This document shows positions 1 to 7,917 of a stretch of 64,000 bases of DNA, piece after piece (the first letter of the stretch is position 1; every line of letters starts with the position of its first letter). The translations under genes and the position numbers were made by a program. The notes beneath the pieces are model-generated. The model had not been told where the DNA came from and did not search any database. It worked only from the letters and a program-made list of their open reading frames with translations. The stretch spans positions 1-64,000 of the forward strand of contig CASEWR010000077.1 of the NCBI GenBank assembly GCA_949291675.1, read 5' to 3'. This DNA is from an uncultured Desulfovibrio sp. (GTDB lineage: Bacteria; Desulfobacterota; Desulfovibrionia; Desulfovibrionales; Desulfovibrionaceae).

Positions 1-1
1 C

Positions 2-139
2 TGTGCCGTGTGCGGTGTTGCCCCCTGCCTGGAACAGGCGCTGCTGCCTTGCCTTTTGCGCACAGGCAGGGCTACCTTGCCGCAGCGAAAATGGCTGTAT
101 CTGTCCGCAGGCCCGGGCCCGGGCCTGATACGGGCATGA
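2..139 (+). CDS. possible 3' end of an upstream gene (partial)
   Basis: An open frame enters from the left edge and stops with TGA at 137-139, just before the ribosome binding site of the next gene. That is the spacing expected of an operon partner. The readable residues include a CxxC pair near the edge, as metal-responsive Fur/Zur-type regulators can have, but too little is visible to name it. It could equally be chance open frame in G+C-rich DNA. Confidence 0.2.
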   Translation, partial: CAVCGVAPCLEQALLPCLLRTGRATLPQRKWLYLSAGPGPGLIRA

Positions 140-150
140 CAGGAGATAGT

Positions 151-975
151 ATGGCAGAGAAGAGTGTCATAGATTTTGACAGAATGAGCGTTGCCTTCTC
201 GGGCAGGCAGGTTCTGCATGAGGTCAGTCTGGCCATCCCCGAAGGCGGGCTCACCGTCTTTGTGGGTCCCAATGGCGCAGGCAAGACCACATTGTTGCTG
301 AGCATCATGGGCGAGGTGCCCCATACAGGGGAGATCCGCTTTGCGCACGGAGTGCGCGGACATATAGGCTATGTGCCCCAGCATCTTGAGGCACAGACCT
401 CCACGCCCATTACCTGCGAGGAGTTTCTGGCCCTCAATGCAGGCAGACGCCCCCTGTGGCTCGGCATAGGCAGAGAAGGGCGCAGGGCAGCCAGTGAGGC
501 TCTGGAACGGGTTGGCATGGCAACGTCAGCCAGGCGCTGCATCAGCGAGCTCTCAGGCGGCGAGATGCGCCGCGTGCTCCTGGCCTCCGCCCTCCTGCGT
601 CACCCGGCCCTGCTGCTCCTTGATGAGCCCGCAGCAGGCGTGGATTTGCGGGGCGAGCGCATGTTCTGGGAAATCCTCAACGAGCTGCGCGTGCAGGACG
701 CTCTCTCCATTGTCATGGTGAGCCATAACCTCACCCTGGCAGCCCACTATGCCACCCATGTGGTCTGCGTCTATGACGGCACATGCCAGCAGGGCACACC
801 ACATCAGATCTTTACGGCAGGCAATCTCATGTCTGTGTTCGGTATTCCCATCCACATCTATCCTGACCAGTGCACAGTGCCCCAGCATCTGTGTCCCACC
901 TGCGGTGCCTTCTCCCAGTGCGAGCAGGTGCACCCCTGTCAGTGCCAGCACAGGCAGGCCGGAGGCGCGCAATGA
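151..975 (+). CDS. metal ABC transporter ATP-binding protein (ZnuC/MntB type)
   Basis: ATPase subunit of a metal-type ABC importer (zinc, manganese or iron), 274 residues, on the cytoplasmic face of the membrane. Visible are the Walker A motif GPNGAGKTT (39-47), signature LSGGE (134-138), Walker B LLLLDEP (154-160) and the switch His in MVSHN. The start at 151 is chosen because AGGAGA lies just upstream; the frame is open further left but without such a site. The stop overlaps the permease start (ATGA at 972-975). The C-terminus carries an unusual Cys/His-rich tail: Cys 248, 251, 257, 263, 265 and His 261, 267. No substrate-binding protein is visible, so the metal is uncertain. Confidence 0.88.
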   Translation: MAEKSVIDFDRMSVAFSGRQVLHEVSLAIPEGGLTVFVGPNGAGKTTLLLSIMGEVPHTGEIRFAHGVRGHIGYVPQHLEAQTSTPITCEEFLALNAGRRPLWLGIGREGRRAASEALERVGMATSARRCISELSGGEMRRVLLASALLRHPALLLLDEPAAGVDLRGERMFWEILNELRVQDALSIVMVSHNLTLAAHYATHVVCVYDGTCQQGTPHQIFTAGNLMSVFGIPIHIYPDQCTVPQHLCPTCGAFSQCEQVHPCQCQHRQAGGAQ

Positions 976-1826
976 TAGACTTGCTTTGTTCAGCCATTGG
1001 CTGCATTCCCCTGGACTGCCTGCAGCACAGATTCATGCAGCAGGCCCTGCTCGGCCTGCTGCTCCTTGCCCCTGTGGCCGCAGTGCTCGGCGTGCAGGTG
1101 GTGCACTTTCGCATGGCCTTTTTCTCGGATGCCATTGGCCACTCTGCCTTTGCTGGTGTGGCATTAGGCCTCATCTTCTCCCTTGAGCCGCGCATGACCA
1201 TGCTGGCCTTCGGCATTCTGGTAGGCGCAGGCATCATCGCCCTGCAGCGGCGCAGCAATATCTCCTCGGATCTGGCCATTGGTGTGGTCTTCTCGGCCGT
1301 GGTGGCCTTTGGTCTGCTGGTTGTGAGCCGGGCCCCTGGCAGCAGCAGAAGCCTGCAGCAGTTCCTTCTGGGCGACATCCTCACCATTGGCCCTGACGAG
1401 ATACGCTTTCTCATGGTCCTGCTGCCTGCCATTGTGCTTGTGCAGGTGCTTGGCTTCAACTCCCTGCTCTCCATTGCCCTGAATCCCGTCATGGCCAGAG
1501 CCCATGGGGTGCACGTGGCCCTGTGGCAGTACCTCTTTGCCGCCCTGCTTGCGGCAGTGGTCATCTTCTCTGTCTGGGCAGTGGGCGTGCTCCTGGTCAC
1601 AGCCCTGCTCATTGTACCTGCAGCCTGCGCCCGCAATATGTCCCGCTCCTTGTTCGGCATGTTCTGGTGGGCAGTAGTCCTGAGCATCCTCTCAGCCTTC
1701 CTGGGGCTTGTGCTCTCAGCCCAGCCCTGGCTGGCCTCTTCCACAGGCCCGACCATCATTGTGGTGAGCTGCCTCTTCTTCGTGCTCTCCACCATCTCTG
1801 TGCGCAACAGGGGCAGACTGGGCTAG
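972..1826 (+). CDS. metal ABC transporter permease (ZnuB family, ABC-3)
   Basis: Membrane subunit of the same importer, 284 residues. Several long hydrophobic segments alternate with short loops. The run VVHFRMAFFSDAIGHSAFAG near residues 41-60 is typical of the ABC-3 permease family. The start at 972 overlaps the ATPase stop by four bases, so translation is probably coupled. The product should form the channel for a divalent metal delivered by a periplasmic binding protein that is not in this window. Confidence 0.88.
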   Translation: MIDLLCSAIGCIPLDCLQHRFMQQALLGLLLLAPVAAVLGVQVVHFRMAFFSDAIGHSAFAGVALGLIFSLEPRMTMLAFGILVGAGIIALQRRSNISSDLAIGVVFSAVVAFGLLVVSRAPGSSRSLQQFLLGDILTIGPDEIRFLMVLLPAIVLVQVLGFNSLLSIALNPVMARAHGVHVALWQYLFAALLAAVVIFSVWAVGVLLVTALLIVPAACARNMSRSLFGMFWWAVVLSILSAFLGLVLSAQPWLASSTGPTIIVVSCLFFVLSTISVRNRGRLG

Positions 1827-2100
1827 GCCGGGCCAGGCCGGCCCAGGCATGCCCGGGTCAGGCTGGGTTCTGCTCTGCCCGGCCTCTGCCTGCTGCCAAT
1901 GCCCTCGTACACGCGGCAGCCCCCCTGGACAAGGGGTTCTGTTTCCCCGCTCCCGGGGCCGTTTGCACTCTTTTCAGCATCTGCGCCCGCTGCTATCATT
2001 GCCAGGGAGCACTGCATACAGGCACTGCATACAGGCATGGCCTGCTGGCAGTGCAACCCGGCTCCTCTGCCGGGCCTTCATTCCCAAGGAGCAACGTACT
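1827..2100 (+). other. intergenic region before aroC with short repeats
   Basis: There is no convincing gene. Just after the permease stop lies a run of overlapping GGCC-rich palindromes (about 1827-1850). Near 2010-2035 the 13-base unit GCACTGCATACAG occurs twice in tandem. A clear ribosome binding site AAGGAG at 2086-2091 serves aroC. No obvious promoter could be fixed by eye. Confidence 0.5.
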
Positions 2101-3162
2101 ATGTCTCTCAATACATTCGGCCAGCTGTTCAGAGTCACCACCTTTGGTGAATCCCACGGTGCTGCAGTGGGCGGCATTGTGGACGGCTGTCCCCAGGGGC
2201 TGCCCCTGCAGGAAGAAGACCTGCAGGAGGCCCTCGACAAACGCAAACCCGGCACAGGCGGCGCAGCCACGCCGCGCAAGGAATCCGACACGGTGCGCAT
2301 TCTCTCGGGCACGTACAACGGCCTGACCACAGGCACTCCCATTGCCTTCATGGTGGTCAACGAGAATCAGCGATCCAGTGACTATGACACCTTGAAGGAC
2401 GTCTTTCGTCCCGGCCATGCGGACTGGGGCTTTTTCCAGAAGTTCGGCATGCGCGATCATCGCGGCGGCGGCCGCTCCTCTGCCAGAGAGACCATTGGCA
2501 GGGTGGCAGCAGGCGCCATTGCCGAGAAGCTGCTGGCAACAGCAGGAATCAGCGTGCGCTCCGCAACCATTGAGCTTGGCGGTATCCCTGTGCAGAGCAT
2601 CGACCTCGAAGGCGCCTACGATCGCCCCTTCTACAGTGCAGATGCCAGTGTGGTGGAGGCCTGGGAGGCACGGGTGCAGGAAGCCAGAAAGAACAATGAC
2701 ACCCTGGGCGGCATTGTGCAGACAGAGGCCTGGGGCGTGCCCGCAGGCCTTGGTGAGCCTGTGTTCGGCAAGCTTGACGCCATGCTGGCCTGTGCCATCA
2801 TGGGCATTGGCGCCGTGAAGGGCGTGGAAATCGGCGACGGCTTTGCCGCAGCCAGAGCCACGGGCAGCAGCAACAATGACCCCCTGCTGCCTGGCGGTGC
2901 ATTTGCCTCCAACCATGCCGGCGGCATCCTGGGAGGCATTTCCTCGGGCCAGACCATTCTTTTGCGCGCAGCAGTCAAGCCCATCTCATCCATTGCCCGG
3001 GAGCAGAGCACAGTGGACATTCACGGCGCTCCTGTGACCATACGTGTGGGCGGTCGTCACGACCTCTCTGCCATCCCCCGCTGTGTGCCTGTGCACAGAG
3101 CCATGGCAGCCCTGGTGCTGGCAGATATGCTGCTGCTGCAGCGCCGCCTCGGGAGATCCTGA
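2101..3162 (+). CDS. aroC: chorismate synthase
   Basis: Converts 5-enolpyruvylshikimate 3-phosphate to chorismate, the last common step of aromatic amino acid synthesis, with reduced FMN as cofactor. At 353 residues it has normal length. It starts FGQLFRVTTFGESHG, the family signature at the N-terminus, and carries RPGHADW, the DHRGGGRSSARET stretch and the HAGGILGG region. The start at 2101 has AAGGAG 9 bases upstream. Its TGA overlaps the ATG of the downstream helicase by one base (TGATG), suggesting co-translation of two functionally unrelated genes. Confidence 0.97.
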   Translation: MSLNTFGQLFRVTTFGESHGAAVGGIVDGCPQGLPLQEEDLQEALDKRKPGTGGAATPRKESDTVRILSGTYNGLTTGTPIAFMVVNENQRSSDYDTLKDVFRPGHADWGFFQKFGMRDHRGGGRSSARETIGRVAAGAIAEKLLATAGISVRSATIELGGIPVQSIDLEGAYDRPFYSADASVVEAWEARVQEARKNNDTLGGIVQTEAWGVPAGLGEPVFGKLDAMLACAIMGIGAVKGVEIGDGFAAARATGSSNNDPLLPGGAFASNHAGGILGGISSGQTILLRAAVKPISSIAREQSTVDIHGAPVTIRVGGRHDLSAIPRCVPVHRAMAALVLADMLLLQRRLGRS

Positions 3163-5483
3163 TGGCAGAACAGATCTTGCGACCTGGCGTCCTGGCAAAC
3201 GATCCTGCCCGGAAGGAGGACATTGTCTTTAAGGGCTGCATAGATCGTGTCATCTTCAAGAGTGATGAGACGGGCTATGCCATTTTGCGCGTGCTGCCTG
3301 ACAGCAAGGACGCAGGCCACAGGGGCATTCCCCTGTCCGGCCTGTCCTGTGTGGGCACGCTCATGAACCCTCAGGTGGGGCAGCGCCTTACCTTCACAGG
3401 GCACTTCACCCAGCATGCCAAATACGGCAGACAGTTCCAGTTCTCAAGCGTCACAGAAGAGATTCCTGCCACTGAGGCAGGCCTCATTGCCTATCTCTCG
3501 TCCAGGCTTATCAAGGGCATGGGACCGGATCTGGCAGAGCGGGTGGTGAAGACCTTCGGGGCAGACACTGTCCGTATTCTGGACAAGGAGCCCGAGCGTC
3601 TGGCAGAGGTGCGCGGCATTGGCCCAAAGAACCTTGAGACCATTGTCAGCAGCTGGAAGGAGAACAGAAGCCTGAGCGAGCTTATGCAGTTCCTCCAGCC
3701 CCATGGCATCTCTGCTGCCTATGGAGTGCGCATCTACAAGGAGTATGGCTCAAGCGCCATCAGCAAGGTGCGGGAAAACCCCTACCGTCTGGCCATGGAC
3801 ATTCGCGGCATAGGCTTTCTCACTGCTGACGAGATAGCCAGAAAGCTGGGCGTGGACATGCAAAGCCCCCTGCGCATGCAGGCAGCTGTGCTCTACCTTC
3901 TGCAGAAGGCCTCGGAAAACGGCGATGTCTTTTTGCCCAGGGAAGTGCTTGTGCAGCGCACTGTGCAGGAGCTCAAAGTCCCTGAAGAGGGAGTGCGGGC
4001 CGCCATTGAGGCCCTGGCTGCCGAGGAACGGGTGGTTGTGGACACAGTTGCCCTGCGTCCCGAGGAAGGCCACACAAGGACCGAGGACCAGGCTGTCTAT
4101 CTGTCCACCTACTATCGCTGTGAAGACAAGACGGCCTACTACCTTGAGCGATTGTTGCAGATGCCTGCCAATGTGTCCTTCAAGCAGATGAATGCCCAGG
4201 TGCAGGATGCCCTGAACAAGCAGGAGCACCGCCTTGCCAAATCCCAGGAGCAGGCTGTGCGCATGGCTGCCCGCAGCAAGGTCATGGTGCTCACAGGCGG
4301 TCCTGGCACAGGCAAGACCACCATCATCAAGGCCATCATCTCCCTCTTTGAGTCTGTGACCAGGCGCATTGCCCTGGCAGCACCCACTGGCAGAGCAGCC
4401 AAGCGTATGGCGGAGGCCACGAAGCACGACGCCAAAACTCTGCACAGACTGCTGGAATACAATCCCCAGGACAACCGCTTCCGCCGCAACGAGGAAGAGC
4501 CCCTGGCCTGCGATCTGCTCATTGTGGATGAGGCCAGCATGATGGACACCCTCATCTTCTACTATCTCATGAAGGCAGTGCCCACAGGCTGTGTGGTCAT
4601 CCTGGTCGGTGACGTCTTCCAGCTGCCCTCAGTTGGCCCTGGCAGCGTGCTGGCAGACATCATTGCCTCCGGCAAGGTGCCTGTGTGCGAGCTCAATGAG
4701 ATCTTCCGCCAGGCCAGGACCAGCGAGATCGTCACCTCTGCCCACTGTATCAATAACGGCGTCGTGCCTCCCCTGGTGACACCCTGGGAGCGAGACACGG
4801 ACTTCTACTTCATGGACGTGCCGGACATGGAGACGGGTGTGGACAGCATCATCCGCCTGATCTGCAAGGATATCCCCGAGCGCTTCAAGCTGGATGCCCG
4901 CACTGAAGTCCAGCTCATCACGCCCATGCACAAGGGCGCGGTGGGCACTGTGAACCTCAATGCAGCCCTGCAGCAGACCCTCAACCCGCCGGCTCTGCCT
5001 CAGAGTAAGGATGGCAAGGCCTCCCGCAGCCAGCCCGAGGTGCGACGCGGGGATGTTGTGTATCGCTGCGGCGACAAGGTGATGCAGATCCGCAATAACT
5101 ACGACAAGGAAGTCTTCAATGGCGATGTGGGCACCATTACCAGGATTGAGCCCGAGAGCAAAACAGTCAGCGTGCTCTTTGAAGACGACAAGAGCGTGGA
5201 CTATGAAGCCTCGGAAATGGACGAACTGGTCCTGGCCTATGCCATCTCCATTCACAAGTCCCAGGGCTCGGAATACCCTGCCGTGGTCATTCCCCTCTTT
5301 ATGCAGCACTACATCATGCTGCAGCGCAACCTCGTCTATACAGCCGTGACCAGAGGCAAGAAACTGGTGGTGCTGGCAGGTGATCGCCGCGCCCTGGAGC
5401 GGGCTGTGGCCACTGCGGACGTGAAACGCCGCTATACACGCCTGGCCTTCCGTCTGCGCCAGTATGTCACCAATCTCTACTGA
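3162..5483 (+). CDS. recD2: RecD2-type ATP-dependent DNA helicase
   Basis: 5'-3' superfamily 1B helicase, 773 residues, of the RecD2 type that works without RecBC. The N-terminal third has an OB-like region and helix-hairpin-helix repeats (for example MGPDLAERVVKTFG and VRGIGPKNLETIVSSW). The ATPase follows with Walker A GGPGTGKTT at about residue 377, Walker B LLIVDEASMMD near 450, and the C-terminal motifs AYAISIHKSQGSEYP and VYTAVTRGKK. It starts on the ATG that overlaps the aroC stop. A hairpin terminator lies about 60 bases after its end. Confidence 0.93.
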   Translation: MAEQILRPGVLANDPARKEDIVFKGCIDRVIFKSDETGYAILRVLPDSKDAGHRGIPLSGLSCVGTLMNPQVGQRLTFTGHFTQHAKYGRQFQFSSVTEEIPATEAGLIAYLSSRLIKGMGPDLAERVVKTFGADTVRILDKEPERLAEVRGIGPKNLETIVSSWKENRSLSELMQFLQPHGISAAYGVRIYKEYGSSAISKVRENPYRLAMDIRGIGFLTADEIARKLGVDMQSPLRMQAAVLYLLQKASENGDVFLPREVLVQRTVQELKVPEEGVRAAIEALAAEERVVVDTVALRPEEGHTRTEDQAVYLSTYYRCEDKTAYYLERLLQMPANVSFKQMNAQVQDALNKQEHRLAKSQEQAVRMAARSKVMVLTGGPGTGKTTIIKAIISLFESVTRRIALAAPTGRAAKRMAEATKHDAKTLHRLLEYNPQDNRFRRNEEEPLACDLLIVDEASMMDTLIFYYLMKAVPTGCVVILVGDVFQLPSVGPGSVLADIIASGKVPVCELNEIFRQARTSEIVTSAHCINNGVVPPLVTPWERDTDFYFMDVPDMETGVDSIIRLICKDIPERFKLDARTEVQLITPMHKGAVGTVNLNAALQQTLNPPALPQSKDGKASRSQPEVRRGDVVYRCGDKVMQIRNNYDKEVFNGDVGTITRIEPESKTVSVLFEDDKSVDYEASEMDELVLAYAISIHKSQGSEYPAVVIPLFMQHYIMLQRNLVYTAVTRGKKLVVLAGDRRALERAVATADVKRRYTRLAFRLRQYVTNLY

Positions 5484-5545
5484 GTGAGGGCGCCATAACC
5501 GGCGTCATCACTAATGTCACAGCCCTCAGTTCTTCCGGCAACAGC

Positions 5546-5575
5546 AAAGGCCTTCCTGCATCGGGAGGCCTTTTG
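5546..5575 (+). terminator. rho-independent terminator after recD2
   Basis: Imperfect inverted repeat AAGGCCTTCC / GGGAGGCCTT around a six-base loop, followed by TTTT, 60 bases downstream of the recD2 stop. It probably ends the aroC-recD2 transcript. Confidence 0.7.
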
Positions 5576-6718
5576 CCTTTCCTGGGGGGCTTTGGGGAAC
5601 GTGTGCAGACGCAGCAGGAAGAAGGGGACTCTCCTGCCGGACTGCCTGATGCACAGAAAAGGGGAACGTATGCGTAAGACAGCGATATGACGGAGAAAAG
5701 TATGTTATCCCTGCAGGCAGATCCTGCGAATGTGCTCAGCCTCTGCAGCCTGTTCCTGAAGTTCCCGGAGGGGAAAATGGTATGCTGGAAAAATGTTTTT
5801 GAAAAAGCGGGAGCGTATACGAGGGGCACTATTTAAAGTTTATGCTGTAATAACAGTATTTTACGCTATGACAAGGCCTTGTGTAGAGGCAGTTTTGGGC
5901 CCCGTATTCCCAGCTTTGGGTACTATAGTCTGCCGGCATCTCTGTGCCGAGCGGTCAGAGATGTTCTGCTAATACATTGATAGTATTTGTCTTTTGCTGC
6001 CTGGGAAAATTGCGCCTTGCCTTGTAAAATAGCTGTGAAAAAGAGTACCAGGCACTGTATCCTGGCACTCTCTGTTCGAGGTGTTTTGCCAGGTTTTGGG
6101 GGATTTTTGCAGGTCTATGCGGCCATTTCCTTACCTGAGAGCCCCTTGCAACTGCCAGGCTCAAAGGGGCCCGCAGCTGCCATGAACATCGCTATGGACG
6201 TCGCTGCAAACAGCTTGTGTGGCGGCTTTTTGCCAATCCATCCATAGCTGAAAGGCGCACGATCTGATTTTTTCACTGTCAGGACGACATACCCCAAAGA
6301 CTGCGGGAGCTGCACGCAGCCTTCGCCAGGAGGGCGGACCAGAGGGCCGAAGTCTGGAAAACGATGTTTCTACACCCTCAACACCGGCAAAATTCTGGCT
6401 TGCACATGGCCCGTAAGGCAGCATATCATATCTGCAGCACTGTTGTATCTGGCTCGGCACTGTGTCCGTCCAAGGCAAAAGACCCGTCTCTCGTGTCAAT
6501 TTACTCCACATCAGGTTCATGTGCTTGTTTGTATATGGCATAGTCATTGCTAGTATAGCATTCTGAGCTGGTATCAAGGGAAGGGTGGGCATACCGTTCT
6601 TCAGGAAGTTGTTCAAGTGTATAGAGGGACGCAGTAAAGTCGCCAGACATAAGAGCTTTTCTAACGTGTAATATCAAGTAGTTATCGTTCGACAAGAAGA
6701 GTCGCCTTCACAGGCACC
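5576..6718. other. gene-poor region with no clear gene
   Basis: About 1.1 kb in which no frame on either strand gives a recognisable protein, apart from the small minus-strand frame listed separately. Base composition drifts from G+C-rich on the left to mixed on the right, where the A+T-rich module begins. Overlapping frames at 5987-6247 (+) and 6161-6616 (-) look like non-coding or decayed sequence. A small palindrome (CTGT-AATA-ACAG) lies near 5846-5857. The stretch may be remnant DNA from an earlier insertion. Confidence 0.5.
6501..6695 (-). CDS. hypothetical small protein (64 aa)
   Basis: A TTG-initiated frame of 64 residues. Its composition is well mixed and protein-like, with an amphipathic stretch LILHVRKALMSGDF and then YTLEQLPEERY. 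I do not recognise a family. The upstream site is weak (GAAGG). It reads away from the A+T-rich module at 6870. It could be a real small gene, the tail of a decayed one, or chance. Confidence 0.35.
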   Translation of the reverse strand: MSNDNYLILHVRKALMSGDFTASLYTLEQLPEERYAHPSLDTSSECYTSNDYAIYKQAHEPDVE

Positions 6719-6868
6719 ATGAGATTTCGCAAGTTGGGACGTTCAGCACAGCGAAGTCAAAAGCAATTTTCAGAGCTCACACAGCACTGGACAAGCAAAA
6801 GATACACCAAATACAAAATGAGCAGGGACCATTGTTGCAAGACGTCGTCAGCTCTAGGCGGTAAGTAG
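6719..6868 (+). CDS. possible short basic ORF just upstream of the PRTase gene
   Basis: A 49-codon ATG frame, rich in Lys, Arg, Ser and Gln, whose TAG (6866-6868) ends one base before the ATG of the downstream gene. That spacing would allow coupled translation. There is no strong ribosome binding site and no recognisable family, so it may be chance. Confidence 0.18.
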   Translation: MRFRKLGRSAQRSQKQFSELTQHWTSKRYTKYKMSRDHCCKTSSALGGK

Positions 6869-6869
6869 A

Positions 6870-7649
6870 ATGTTTCAAAGTGAATATCAAAGATGTCCCA
6901 TATGTGGGATGAAGGCATATAAACGTGATAAATTTAGCAACGGATACTATTGCTTTCCAAGCCAAGGAGGTTGCGGAACAAAGTTTCCTGTCAAAATAGA
7001 GAATATTAATGGATTGTTTTGTCACATACTTCCGAAAAATTCTTTTTTAAAAAAAGAAATTACAGCTTATTTTCATGATTACTATATTACTGCTAAAGAT
7101 GGTGGCAGTGAGTTTAGTAATATGATTCTATCAATTAAAAGTAACGGGACAGATGCTGTAAAATACAGTATTTCAAAAATAATCAGTGAAGATTTAGATA
7201 GAATCCTTAAAATAAATGATATATATTTAAGAAGTAGACCGATAGTTATTGCTGTTCCAAGATCAAAACCAGATAGTTTTTGGAAAGATTGTGAATTACA
7301 ATTCCGTCCAGCAATTCTTATGGGAGTAAAAAAAAGCAAGTATTTTGTTAAAGGTGAAAATACTCCTTGGCTTATAGATGGTATTAACTACTTGACTAGA
7401 GTTTTAGAAACAAAAACAACACATTTGTCACATTCATATGATCCAAAGAACTGTGGTCCTGAACCATATCCTGGAATAACAAAAGACACTTGTAGGTTAA
7501 ATGGTAATATATTTGGGAAAAATATTATTTTAATAGATGATATATATACAGAATGTAAGGGTATTGATGAAGACTGTATTCAGTTTTTATTGGATTATGG
7601 TGCTAGAAATGTAATTCTTTATACATTAGGAATGACAAAACATTTTTAG
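6870..7649 (+). CDS. zinc-ribbon / phosphoribosyltransferase-like protein
   Basis: A 259-residue protein from strongly A+T-rich DNA. The N-terminus has CPICG (Cys 9, 12) plus Cys 28 and Cys 35, a probable zinc ribbon. The C-terminus has IILIDDIYTECKG (219-231), matching the PRPP-binding loop of type I phosphoribosyltransferases as in ComF (family knowledge). The middle strand RPIVIAVPRSK (123-133) fits the preceding beta strand of that fold. The start at 6870 has a G-rich AGGCGG upstream. It precedes a DprA-like gene, which suggests a two-protein module. The substrate is unknown; it could be a ComF relative in DNA uptake or an accessory conflict protein. Codon use differs sharply from the neighbours, which points to transfer. 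Confidence 0.7.
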   Translation: MFQSEYQRCPICGMKAYKRDKFSNGYYCFPSQGGCGTKFPVKIENINGLFCHILPKNSFLKKEITAYFHDYYITAKDGGSEFSNMILSIKSNGTDAVKYSISKIISEDLDRILKINDIYLRSRPIVIAVPRSKPDSFWKDCELQFRPAILMGVKKSKYFVKGENTPWLIDGINYLTRVLETKTTHLSHSYDPKNCGPEPYPGITKDTCRLNGNIFGKNIILIDDIYTECKGIDEDCIQFLLDYGARNVILYTLGMTKHF

Positions 7650-7793
7650 GAACTGTAGATAAATAACATTCAGCCATTTTTCCCAAATAGCCTTCTATAG
7701 GCAGGTTCGTGGTTGATAAAATAGGCGCTTCGGGGCTATGTGTGGGTAATCCGTTTTTGTTGAACGTAAGGTGTGGATAGAGAGGAGCTACTA

Positions 7794-7826
7794 ATGAAAA
7801 CCTCGCTTAGAGTCCCTATGGCTTAG
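7794..7826 (+). CDS. possible 10-residue leader peptide
   Basis: AGAGGAG (7781-7787) sits six bases before ATG 7794, followed by ten codons (MKTSLRVPMA) and TAG. The ribosome binding site is the best in the A+T-rich module. The ORF lies inside the foldable spacer, so its translation would alter the pairings there, as in attenuation-type leaders. It is too short to judge by composition. Confidence 0.3.
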   Translation: MKTSLRVPMA

Positions 7827-7886
7827 CGAAATTCTCCAAGTTTGTGGATAAGCTCGCATAAGCCTCTTTCTTGTCTACCTACACGT

Positions 7887-7914
7887 AACCTCGAAGAACC
7901 AAAAAAATGAGGTT
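7887..7914 (+). promoter_or_regulatory. hairpin covering the ribosome binding site of the DprA-like gene
   Basis: AACCTC (7887-7892) is perfectly complementary to GAGGTT (7909-7914), which contains the GAGG ribosome binding site five bases before ATG 7918. Pairing would hide the site, so translation of the DprA-like gene may be switched by the upstream RNA fold. This is inference from complementarity. Confidence 0.4.
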
Positions 7915-7917
7915 CAT

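Larger units (their letters stand above)
7650..7917 (+). ncRNA. candidate structured RNA / leader between the PRTase and DprA-like genes
   Basis: This 268-base spacer is clearly richer in G+C than the two genes around it and can fold. The longest pairing is GTGTGGATAGA (7771-7781) with TCTACCTACAC (7874-7884), 11 positions with one wobble and one mismatch. Nested inside are AGAGG (7781-7785) with CCTCT (7863-7867), GAGCT (7785-7789) with AGCTC (7851-7855), and TCGCTTAG (7803-7810) with CTTAGCGA (7822-7829); some of these exclude each other. The RNA role is inferred. It could instead be an elaborate 5' leader of the downstream gene. Confidence 0.4.

Noticed and set aside
6161..6616. 151-codon minus-strand frame in the gene-poor region
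   Set aside because: Cys/Trp/Ser-rich with no recognisable motif; overlaps another equally poor frame on the plus strand.
7650..7917. Retron msr-msd or CRISPR-type RNA in the spacer
   Set aside because: No reverse transcriptase or Cas gene nearby, no spaced repeats, and no typical msr features; only a generic structured RNA is supported.
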